NCBI GenBank assembly: GCA_020025675.1
Contig: JAHHRS010000011.1
Location: forward strand, 1 to 46,613
Origin: Oscillospiraceae bacterium
Lineage (GTDB): Bacteria; Bacillota; Clostridia; Oscillospirales; Oscillospiraceae
DNA length: 46,613 nucleotides
Direction: 5' to 3'
Under the pieces are notes generated by a model. The model did no database searches. It had not been told where the DNA came from and saw nothing but the letters and a program-made list of their open reading frames with translations. Shown in pieces: positions 40,701-46,613 of this stretch. The translations under genes were made by a program, and so were the position numbers. The number at the start of each line of letters is the position of its first letter. The first letter of the stretch is position 1.

Positions 40701-41577
40701 GGAGACCCTGAGCAGCATGGAAAACCTCCCCGGAACAAAAAAAATAGCAGTTCTCTATCCTTTGATGCGTCTTGGTGGTGAGGCAGATATAATAAACCGC
40801 AGAGTAGGTGAGGCTGTCAGGGAGCTGGATATTGACCATGTTATTGTATACGGAGCTGAGGCCAAACTCATGGCAGAAACCATGATGAAAGGCAGCATTG
40901 ATGTAAAATACACTGAGGATTGGTATGAGATGGTGGAGCTTGTACAGCATCTCAGCAGACCCGGAGATGTAATCATGTTCAAGGGCCAGCATATGCAGTC
41001 TGTCAGCTTAGCAATAGATACAGCATTCGGTACGGAGCATTATGTTAACCTTCTTACTGAGCGCAAAGAGCATTCTGTAAGCTTCTCTCTGCCGGATATA
41101 AGCGGCGTTATAATTCATGATGTTGTTGCAGTTATAGACAAGTGCCAGAGCGTAAAGAAAGAATTAGAGCTGCCGTCTGAAATTAACGGCAAACCTATTG
41201 TCTGTATAAACAGAGACTCTTTCAGCGGAAAAGCTGTTGAGAAATTAACTCTGCCTGCAAATCTTACATCTGTTTACGAAGCTGCGTTCTTGAATTGCAG
41301 CCAACTTAAAGAGCTTAATATAGGAAAGAATCTTAGACTTATAGCCGACAGAGCATTTATGGGATGCAGCAGTCTCAGGAAGGTTGTACTGCCCAGAAGC
41401 CTCACCAGCATCGGAGAGTGTTCTTTTGCCGGATGTACTGAGCTTGAAGAAATATTTATTCCCAAAAATGTTCTTCATATTGGTGAAACTGCTTTTGAAA
41501 ACTGTCATAAGCTCCGAATCGTTGCGGAGAAGGGCAGCTTTGCAGAGCAATATGCCAATAGCCACGGATTATGCTGA
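37726..41577 (+). CDS. CapA - Ig - VanY-like - MurF-like - LRR fusion
   Basis: 1283 residues from the ATG at 37726; an in-frame ATG at 37711 has a poorer ribosome site. No signal peptide. CapA metallophosphatase (about 1-320) is intact: AGDVMAHD with Asp11, CNLETT, AANNHTYDSG, YYHWGNEYDRH, GSHAHVMQE, GLGNYVW. Ig-like domain at about 360-440. VanY-like domain at about 445-615: SEHHLGIAFD (533-542) keeps the zinc ligands, but catalytic Glu is Ala584 (VAYIHLRY). MurF-like ligase at about 641-1125: P-loop GSAGKSTTT (753-761), QEVGGSF, IITNIGEAHLD, RDKLSLL, MFKGQHMQS. BspA-type LRRs at about 1140-1283. This gene carries the full module order seen in pieces elsewhere. It ends the cluster before a strong terminator. 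Confidence 0.84.
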   Translation: MKNVSVLFAGDVMAHDNQLKAAFDQNSGEYDFSLNFKNIRKHIDAADISVCNLETTISGGEPSGYPRFNSPEALLKAIKEAGFDCVAAANNHTYDSGNQGISKTREAAEKYGLHVAGIRKNPKEEAYTILNVNGLKTAILNFTYETGRINGSRSLNNHKMDSNSSKLVNSIGFESLEDDLNKVNKEIKAAKLQGAKLVIVYYHWGNEYDRHSTVYQKYVAWATAHMGADAIIGSHAHVMQEIGEIEVNNGRKHKTVPVFYGLGNYVWGATPMYGRETVLNNILAKLDIELNTDSGDVQIKPSYIPMYILQKADSFEPLDLSSLSVEEQQKFTKITGKSYNGVIETIRNTAENKIHPNPVKLHFDKIFRIKTGERSSVIKSFLPNGDYSAFYSEDAIVASVTQNGFVIGNSAGYVGMYAVDKDGNETAFMVCVEEAGASSFPVLVNQYNQVRDIYAPAQRVNGAKYGIPEGTSLCRPAAEAWNAMMLAARNEGIYLKFNTGFRSKKVQLLRRRDYALRYGEALSRLRYQRYGCSEHHLGIAFDVSGGQFGFKNTSTVAAIQWVQKNCAKFGFVARKIKAALANVAYIHLRYIEDSELAAYLFKNNLSLEDYLTDYETHIKRFNSFTSWKSKTVSPHDDTAKLSIRKICRIIGVDLPEEFLTVADRLVPQIILSDSVPVQRGSVFFYDKNLSREMRRCRNALRSGSVAAVAEEQIYDEQGKPMPTIIVENSLDACVKVGKYLRDKYPAKTICVTGSAGKSTTTELCYHVLSSKYNTHTCTTYNNANNRVWILELLQRLKPEHEMYVQEVGGSFIDHIAKGAQMLQPDVAIITNIGEAHLDLYKTFDNIKRDKLSLLENRRPGGIGILNIDNCHLAERVSQSKDGILTCSVENPDADYFADNVVQTSEILKLTVVEKSSGHRTDVKLNIVGKHNAYNILFAFATGRWAGMSEDEIINGLASYHAKGIRQVLENVGGYHLYVDCFSSVEMSLISSMETLSSMENLPGTKKIAVLYPLMRLGGEADIINRRVGEAVRELDIDHVIVYGAEAKLMAETMMKGSIDVKYTEDWYEMVELVQHLSRPGDVIMFKGQHMQSVSLAIDTAFGTEHYVNLLTERKEHSVSFSLPDISGVIIHDVVAVIDKCQSVKKELELPSEINGKPIVCINRDSFSGKAVEKLTLPANLTSVYEAAFLNCSQLKELNIGKNLRLIADRAFMGCSSLRKVVLPRSLTSIGECSFAGCTELEEIFIPKNVLHIGETAFENCHKLRIVAEKGSFAEQYANSHGLC

Positions 41578-41829
41578 GGCTTATTATTTAGATTATTCAT
41601 AGTAGAGGTTTTAAGAGTCAAAGTCACCGGGGGTACTGTCATTACAAATGCTTTCCTCACTGTACGGTGAGAGTATCTTGTTAAAGGAGCTTCAAAAGCT
41701 AATTGTAACACGGCCATACATAAAAGCTTCCGGTCTTAGATGGGGATGTATCATTATTTATATCATATTAAGACTTCTCTTGTTTTCAAAAGATACTTGA
41801 GTAATTTAAATCCTGTTAAGCCGTCACTT
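41578..41829. other. Non-coding stretch downstream of the cluster
   Basis: About 250 bases with no convincing gene. A short hairpin CTCACTGTACGGTGAG is at about 41656-41671, without a T-run. Confidence 0.4.
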
Positions 41830-41875
41830 ATAGAAAAAGGCCGATATGCCATAAGCATATCGGCCCTTTTCTATA
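41830..41875. terminator. Strong bidirectional terminator at cluster end
   Basis: TATAGAAAAAGGCCGATATGC and its near-complement GCATATCGGCCCTTTTCTATA pair around CATAA, giving a stem of about 20 bp with A/T-runs on each side. It ends both the plus-strand cluster and the minus-strand RCC1-like gene. Confidence 0.88.
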
Positions 41876-41948
41876 AACTTCTAAATTACTTCCTTATACG
41901 GCGTATCCAAATATGATACACGCCCTTTTAATCTTTCGGTATAGGATT

Positions 41949-42971
41949 TTATCGAATAACTCCGGCCGCAAGCAGCTTTCCCTCCTGAGTAATGCCCAGA
42001 GTGCAGGTGTCCCCTGCCTCCACATAGACAATATTCTGCCAGTCCGAAACATCTCTCTGCCCGAATTCATTACTTCCGCAGGCAAAAACCGTGCCGTCAT
42101 CTCTGAGGAAAACCGAGTGCTCAGCCCCCAGACTGAGCTGAGAAATGCCGGAAAGCTCAAAGCTTGGGCATTGTCCGCAGGAATTGTCCCCCCAGACCAG
42201 AGCCGTGCCGTCATTGAAAAGAACAGCGCCGTTATAAAGGCTCACCTCATAGTCGGCAACGGTTTTTTGAAATTCCGGCATATCGCCCACAGGGGTAAAG
42301 CCGAAGTAGCTGAGCTGTCCTGAGGTGTCCATAGCCAGAATATTGTCTCCTGCTGTGGAAACGCCGGAAAGACTGCTCCAAAAGTCCATTTCCTCTTCCT
42401 TATTTTCCCAGACTTTGTTCTCAGTGTCGGCGGAAAACCAGAGATTAATGTCAAATTCTCCGCAGCCTGCAAAGAGCTGCTGCCCGCTTTGTGTAACCCC
42501 AAGGGCAAAGCATTCCCCTGCGGCAATATTGCAGAGGTTTTCCCATGACTCAAGCTCTGTAAGGTCATAGTCGGAAAATCCGGCGCAGAGGGCAGTTCCG
42601 TCCCTTTTAAGACCCAGTGCAAAACCCTTTCCGGCTGAAATTTCCGTAATATCGGACCATTCTTCAACATCGCACTGCCCTCTGTCGTTATTTCCTGCGG
42701 CAAGCACGGTGCCGTCCTCTCTAAGCCCCAGCACAAAAACACCGGAGGAGCCGTGGCCTACTGAAACGGCTGCCAGATTATCCCATTGACTCATTGCCTC
42801 CATAGCGCCCAGATTACCCAGATTGCTTATAACAGCGGCAAGGTCATAAGGCAGAGTGTCATTATCGGCAAAAGCGGCAGGGGCGAAAAAGGCAGCAATT
42901 AAACAAAGGCACAAAAAAAGAGCGAAAACAGAGACAGTGCGCCTGAAATCGGAAATACGGCATTTTCTCAT
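41949..42971 (-). CDS. Secreted RCC1-like repeat protein
   Basis: 340 residues from the ATG at 42971, chosen because AAGGTGG lies seven bases upstream; an ATG six codons earlier has no ribosome site. N-terminal signal peptide (about 10-36, VSVFALFLCLCLIAAFFAPAAFA). The rest consists of RCC1-type repeats of the form VSVGHGSSGVFVLGLREDGT, EISAGKGFALGLKRDGT, QLSLGAEHSVFLRDDGT and VEAGDTCTLGITQEGK, with AAGNNDRGQCDV and ACGSNEFGQRDV turns, giving a beta-propeller. No anchor is seen, so it is probably released or wall-bound. Function is unknown; such propellers are binding modules. It is convergent with the polymer cluster. Confidence 0.8.
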   Translation of the reverse strand: MRKCRISDFRRTVSVFALFLCLCLIAAFFAPAAFADNDTLPYDLAAVISNLGNLGAMEAMSQWDNLAAVSVGHGSSGVFVLGLREDGTVLAAGNNDRGQCDVEEWSDITEISAGKGFALGLKRDGTALCAGFSDYDLTELESWENLCNIAAGECFALGVTQSGQQLFAGCGEFDINLWFSADTENKVWENKEEEMDFWSSLSGVSTAGDNILAMDTSGQLSYFGFTPVGDMPEFQKTVADYEVSLYNGAVLFNDGTALVWGDNSCGQCPSFELSGISQLSLGAEHSVFLRDDGTVFACGSNEFGQRDVSDWQNIVYVEAGDTCTLGITQEGKLLAAGVIR

Positions 42972-42989
42972 TATCGCCCCACCTTTCAT

Positions 42990-43378
42990 AAAATTATGTA
43001 TTTCATAAAGGAATACGGATTGTTATTGTTTTTATTATAACACGCTCTTTGCGCGGGTGCAACAATTTGCAGCAAAAAGTTATCACATTTTGTCGTTTTG
43101 GGAAATATGCCATAATAATTCAATTTAATTGTGCGACTTGCACAATGTAGGCAGATTGTCTCTTCATATTTTTTACCCTTTTAAGCAGGAATTATTAAAA
43201 AAACAGGAAATAATCAACTTCCTGTTTCATCCAAATCCTTATATCCCCCATTGGGGCTTGGTTTTTGCCGCTATCCCCCGGTTTAGATGACCTCCCAAGC
43301 CTTAGTAAATTAACTTGTCTAAAGCTTTTATCTTTCTGCAATTAAGGGGGTAAAATGTTTAAAACTTTCTGCAAAATA
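42990..43378. other. Intergenic region with a hairpin
   Basis: About 390 bases, AT-rich, without a gene. AAACAGGAA/TTCCTGTTT (43201-43227) is a perfect 9-bp inverted repeat. A plausible -10 region for the RCC1-like gene (TTATAATAAA read on the minus strand near 43030) is present. Nothing else was identified. Confidence 0.4.
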
Positions 43379-43407
43379 TTTACAACTTAATTTTATACTG
43401 ATATAAT
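43379..43407 (+). promoter_or_regulatory. Sigma-A promoter for the hydroxyacid dehydrogenase gene
   Basis: TTTACA (43379-43384), a 17-base spacer and TATAAT (43402-43407), 27 bases before the ATG. Confidence 0.7.
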
Positions 43408-43434
43408 GTTTAAAAAAATATTAGGAGATGAAAC

Positions 43435-44391
43435 ATGAAAAACGTATTGGTAGTTCTTCCGGTCAGAGAAGATCATAAGAAGAGGATAGAGAAAGCAGGC
43501 CAAGGCTGTAATATTGAGTATGTTGACGAGCACAGTGTAACTGAGGCACAGGTTCAGAATGCGGATATAATTTTAGGAAATGTGCCGTCTGGGTATATTA
43601 AATGCTCCAAGCGCCTTGAGCTGATGCAGCTCAGTTCCTCCGGTGCCGATGCCTATGTGGGCGAGGGCATATTGCGGCCGGAAACTGTGCTGGTAAACTC
43701 AACAGGAGCATACAGTAAAGCCGTTGCGGAGCATACTTTTGCAATGATTTGGGGACTTCAGAAGAAACTTCATCTGTACAGAGATGACCAGATGAAGGCC
43801 CTGTGGGCAGACGAGGGAAACGTGGTTTCACTTTCCGACAGTACGGTTGCAATAGTAGGTCTTGGCGATATAGGCCTGTACCTTGCCAGGCTCTGCAAGG
43901 CAATCGGGGCGAAGGTTATCGGCGTAAAGCGGCGGATGAGTGAGTGTCCCCAGTGTGTTGATGCCCTCTATACCACCGACCAAACCGATGAGGTATTGCC
44001 TCAGGCAGACGTTGTGGTGTCCATTTTACCGGGAACTCCCGCCACCACCCACTTTTTCACCCCTGAGCGCTTTTCGCTTATGAAAAAGTCCGCAATATTT
44101 ATAAACTGCGGTCGTGGCTTTGCCGTATCAGAGGAGACTCTTTATGACGCTCTCACCACCGGAAAAATCAGCGCCGCAGGAGTTGACGTGCTGGAGCGTG
44201 AGCCTCTTCCCACTGACAGCCCCCTCTGGAAGCTGCCCAATCTTTTCATAACTCCCCATGCCTCCGGCTATTATCATCTGCCTGATACTCTGGAAAATAT
44301 CGTGGATATAGCCGAGTATAACCTGTCCGCCTATCTCAACGGCAAACCCCTTAAAAATATAGTGGACCGCAAAACCGGCTATCGGGCATAA
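43435..44391 (+). CDS. D-2-hydroxyacid dehydrogenase family protein
   Basis: 318 residues. NAD(P)-dependent oxidoreductase of D-2-hydroxyacids, cytoplasmic. The Rossmann motif VGLGDIGLYLARL (about 140-152) is followed by VSILPGTPATTHFF, INCGRGFAVSEETL with the catalytic Arg, VDVLEREPLPTDSPLW with Glu, and TPHASGYY with His. The length is typical, and the N-terminal substrate half (ILGNVPSGYI, LQLSSSGADAY) is intact. TAGGAGATG precedes the ATG. It could serve D-lactate, glycerate or phosphoglycerate-like substrates; the sequence does not decide. Confidence 0.88.
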   Translation: MKNVLVVLPVREDHKKRIEKAGQGCNIEYVDEHSVTEAQVQNADIILGNVPSGYIKCSKRLELMQLSSSGADAYVGEGILRPETVLVNSTGAYSKAVAEHTFAMIWGLQKKLHLYRDDQMKALWADEGNVVSLSDSTVAIVGLGDIGLYLARLCKAIGAKVIGVKRRMSECPQCVDALYTTDQTDEVLPQADVVVSILPGTPATTHFFTPERFSLMKKSAIFINCGRGFAVSEETLYDALTTGKISAAGVDVLEREPLPTDSPLWKLPNLFITPHASGYYHLPDTLENIVDIAEYNLSAYLNGKPLKNIVDRKTGYRA

Positions 44392-44499
44392 TCGGTGGCC
44401 CGTTAAAGGCGCGGTTTGGCTTAATGATGTGACGTGTTTTATAGACATAATTTTCTTAGACGGCGCAAAAGAGCGGCAGCATTTTAAGAGGTAAAACAG

Positions 44500-45279
44500 A
44501 TGTATAAAGCAACAGACAGGGAGCAATTACTGAATAAAATAGTCAAGTTTATGCAAGGAAGTTCTGCCTTTGAGGGGCTGCTCCAAATTGGCTCCTGTGC
44601 AGTCAGCTTTGCTGACATCTACTCTGACATTGATGTGATGGCCGGCTGTTATGATGCGGATGGCGTAAAAACCGCCGCCCGTCAGCTTCAACAATTTTTC
44701 ACAGACTTGGGAGCCTGCCACCTTGAGAACCGGGCATGGACAAGCACTGCTTTGGGTCTGTCGGTCTATTTTGAGGACGGGCTGAGTCCAGATATATCCT
44801 TTCTGCTCACGTCGGAGCTGCCGATCCGGTCGTTACAGTATAAGGTAGTCTTTGCCAAGACTGAAAACTTCACTGACACGGTTAAACTAAAAGCTCAAAA
44901 GTTCGCCGAGTATTCTCAGCACTACGGCGTGGATGATTCAATCCATTATCGTTTCATTAACGAACTCCGGTATGTGGAGATTGCCATACTCCGAGAACAA
45001 TTTGTCTTTGCAGATATAGCCTTAGGTAACGCAAGGCAGCTTTTATTGTCCGTGGAAACCGTTGCAGAGGGGAAAAAGCTGCATCAGTTTAAGGAATACA
45101 ACAGTTTGTCCAAGCCCTTTCTTCAGCTGTTGGAGCAAACCTACCCCAAAAGCAGAACTGCTGAGGATATGCAAACAGCAAAGGAAAATCTGCTGAACAT
45201 GTATCTGGAAGCGGTCAAGGACAGTGAGTATCTGACATTTGATGATGGACTGCTGAAGCTGTTGGGCTGTTTTGAGTGA
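44500..45279 (+). CDS. Nucleotidyltransferase-fold protein
   Basis: 259 residues. The N-terminal nucleotidyltransferase motif is GSCAVSFADIYSDIDVM (31-47), with Asp43 and Asp45 as metal ligands and a later acidic strand DGLSPDISFLL that may give the third carboxylate. The C-terminal half is helical (HYRFINELRYVEIAILREQFVFADIALGNARQ), like aminoglycoside adenylyltransferase-type proteins. It may adenylylate a small molecule; no resistance claim can be made. AAGAGGT precedes the ATG. It stands alone in the same direction as the dehydrogenase. Confidence 0.72.
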   Translation: MYKATDREQLLNKIVKFMQGSSAFEGLLQIGSCAVSFADIYSDIDVMAGCYDADGVKTAARQLQQFFTDLGACHLENRAWTSTALGLSVYFEDGLSPDISFLLTSELPIRSLQYKVVFAKTENFTDTVKLKAQKFAEYSQHYGVDDSIHYRFINELRYVEIAILREQFVFADIALGNARQLLLSVETVAEGKKLHQFKEYNSLSKPFLQLLEQTYPKSRTAEDMQTAKENLLNMYLEAVKDSEYLTFDDGLLKLLGCFE

Positions 45280-45497
45280 GAATTGCGCTCATTACAGATA
45301 AGCAGTTAGTCCGGGTTAAAATGTTTCGGTTAATCGGATAAGGTTTACAGTTGTAGTCCCTAATTGAAATCAGTTTTGAGCCACAGCCCGAATTATCCAA
45401 AATGGCAGGCCGACTGAGCTGTGACCCGCCTTTTGGTGCATGGCTCAACAGGCATGTAGGGATTTTAAAAAACTGAACACAGCGGTGTTAAGAAATG
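45280..45497. other. Intergenic stretch
   Basis: About 220 bases between the nucleotidyltransferase gene and a hairpin terminator. No gene or clear regulatory site was identified. Confidence 0.35.
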
Positions 45498-45526
45498 GCG
45501 GCAGAGAATTTTCTCTGCCGCTTTTC
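45498..45526 (+). terminator. Terminator upstream of the acetyltransferase gene
   Basis: GCGGCAGAGAA and TTCTCTGCCGC form an 11-bp stem around a TT loop, followed by TTTT. Confidence 0.75.
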
Positions 45527-45638
45527 GGGTTTTATGATATAATTTAAGTAGACACCGTGGTTCAATCCAACACTTTACATTTTATGTGCAAACATGGTGT
45601 TTCTTCACAGCTATAATTTATATTAAGGAGCAGCTTAT

Positions 45639-46136
45639 ATGGAGTTTTTCAGAACAAAACGCTTAATCATCCGGAATGTGAACGAAAAAGATGTTCCGTT
45701 TATTTATGATTATCGTAATAACGAAATTTGCGCCCGTTATCAGCGTGGGCAGGTAAGGGAGCTGAAAGAAATCGAAGCCTTGGTTGCAAAACGAAAAAAA
45801 GATGTTTTTTCTGTTAACTCTGATTTTATGCTTGCCGTTGCGCTGAAAGAAACAGATGAAATAGTGGGAGAAATAAATGTAATGCCCAGTGAAGACTGCA
45901 TTTCATTGGGATATACCGTTTCTTATAAGTATCACAGAAAGGGCTTTGCTTTTGAAGCCTTGTCCTCACTTATAGAAAAACTTCATACTGCTTATCCCAA
46001 TTATGAATTCATCAGCTTTACAGAGCCGCAGAACAAAGCAAGTATGGCCCTGCTGGAGAAATTGGGGTATACCCATCTGGGTTATGCGGAAAAAATGGAT
46101 TCCGAAGTTTATGGTAAATGGGTAAAAGAAATATAG
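45639..46136 (+). CDS. GNAT family N-acetyltransferase
   Basis: 165 residues, RimJ/RimL-like (Acetyltransf_3). Starts FFRTKRLIIRNVNEKD; the acetyl-CoA-binding region reads SYKYHRKGFAFEALSSLI (near 107-124), with the usual Q/R-x-x-G-x-A replaced by HRKGFA. The end has FTEPQNKASMALLEKLGYTHLG, a typical C-terminal motif. The acceptor is unknown. AAGGAG precedes the ATG. A TATAAT lies at 45538-45543 without a clear -35 box. Confidence 0.85.
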   Translation: MEFFRTKRLIIRNVNEKDVPFIYDYRNNEICARYQRGQVRELKEIEALVAKRKKDVFSVNSDFMLAVALKETDEIVGEINVMPSEDCISLGYTVSYKYHRKGFAFEALSSLIEKLHTAYPNYEFISFTEPQNKASMALLEKLGYTHLGYAEKMDSEVYGKWVKEI

Positions 46137-46153
46137 AAAAATTATTGCAGCAT

Positions 46154-46470
46154 TGTAATTTGTCAGTATGACAGATAATTCCAATGTAATTTGTCAGTAT
46201 AACAGATAACTCTAATGTAATTTATCAGTATGACAGATAACTCTAATGTAATTTGTCAGTATGACAGATAACTCTAATGTAATTTGTCATTATGAAAGAT
46301 AATTCTAATGTAATTTGTCAGTATGACAGATAATTCTAATGTAGTTTGTCAGTATGGCAGATAACTCTAATGTAGTTTGTCAGTATGACAGATAACTCTA
46401 ATGTAATTTGTCAGTATGGCAGATAACTCTAATGAATTTATCATTATAACAGATAATTCTAATGTAAACT
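46154..46470. repeat. Ten-copy 31-bp tandem repeat with internal dyad
   Basis: Units start (at the TGTCA core) at 46161, 46192, 46223, 46254, 46285, 46316, 46347, 46378, 46409 and 46439. Nine spacings are 31 bp except the last, 30. The unit contains TGTCAGTATGACA, an imperfect dyad, flanked by GATAACTCTAATGTAATT. 31 is not a multiple of three and there are no unique spacers, so it is neither a protein repeat nor a CRISPR array. Confidence 0.88.
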
Positions 46471-46533
46471 CCCACGATACGTCCCCATCTGTCCGCATTT
46501 CAAAAAAACCACACAAATAATAACATCGCCCTT

Positions 46534-46578
46534 AACTCACGATTTAAAGTTCTAAGCTTTAAATTGGCTGAGTTTTTT
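46534..46578 (+). terminator. Terminator-like hairpin downstream of the repeat array
   Basis: AACTCACGATTTAAAG and CTTTAAATTGGCTGAGTT pair imperfectly around TTCTAAG, followed by TTTTTT. Confidence 0.6.
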
Positions 46579-46613
46579 CAACTTGTTTGCATTACCATTT
46601 ATTTAAATTAAAT

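Noticed and set aside
46154..46470. CRISPR array
   Set aside because: Units follow each other directly at 31 bp with no unique spacers, and no cas gene is near.

Overview
The window looks like chromosome of a Gram-positive, gut-type Clostridia, most likely Oscillospiraceae/Ruminococcaceae. This rests on strong AGGAGG ribosome sites, frequent GTG/TTG starts, consensus sigma-A promoters, and Firmicutes families such as DUF4364 next to asnA, the DUF421/DUF4363 pair, nrdR, TagGH-like ABC exporters and LCP proteins. No rRNA, tRNA or CRISPR array was seen. Species assignment is inference.

Left part (1-6500): three REP-like palindromes, then a minus-strand phage head and packaging cassette in the order terS, terL, small membrane/coiled-coil protein, portal, holin-like protein, XhlA-like protein, acidic scaffold, major capsid protein. 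It has its own promoter, divergent from that of thiN. No integrase, lysogeny or tail gene lies in the window.

Middle (6600-16540): housekeeping and small conserved genes: thiN, nrdR (with a candidate NrdR box), DUF4363/DUF421, a NagB-like protein with altered catalytic residues, a Cys-rich protein, DUF4364-asnA, and a zinc-ribbon/TPM pair. A mobile-element scar follows: a frameshifted ISL3-type transposase fragment coupled to a ribbon-helix-helix (RHH) gene, and a second, divergent RHH gene of 58 residues. The two share an operator region with four copies of AGTGAACCA inside matching sigma-A promoters.

The main feature (17081-41577) is a long co-directional gene cluster, preceded by five 19-bp dyad repeats. 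It encodes an LCP ligase, a CDP-glycerol glycerophosphotransferase-like protein, two ATP-grasp enzymes, a nucleotidyltransferase-glutamate racemase fusion, a D-Ala-D-Ala-type ligase, a TagG/TagH-like exporter, a soluble degenerate LCP paralogue, and four very large proteins without signal peptides or membrane segments. These four are built by shuffling the same modules: CapA metallophosphatase, Ig-like, VanY (M15 peptidase), MurF-like ligase and BspA-type LRR. Some module copies are intact; others have lost catalytic residues. I infer a cytoplasmic assembly system for an amino-acid- or peptide-bearing surface polymer (polyglutamate, teichuronopeptide or decorated teichoic acid) that is exported by the ABC transporter and attached to the wall by the LCP enzyme. 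I do not recognise a described system with this layout.

Right part (41830-46613): a strong bidirectional terminator, a secreted RCC1-like propeller protein on the minus strand, a D-2-hydroxyacid dehydrogenase, a nucleotidyltransferase, a GNAT acetyltransferase, and a ten-copy 31-bp tandem repeat.
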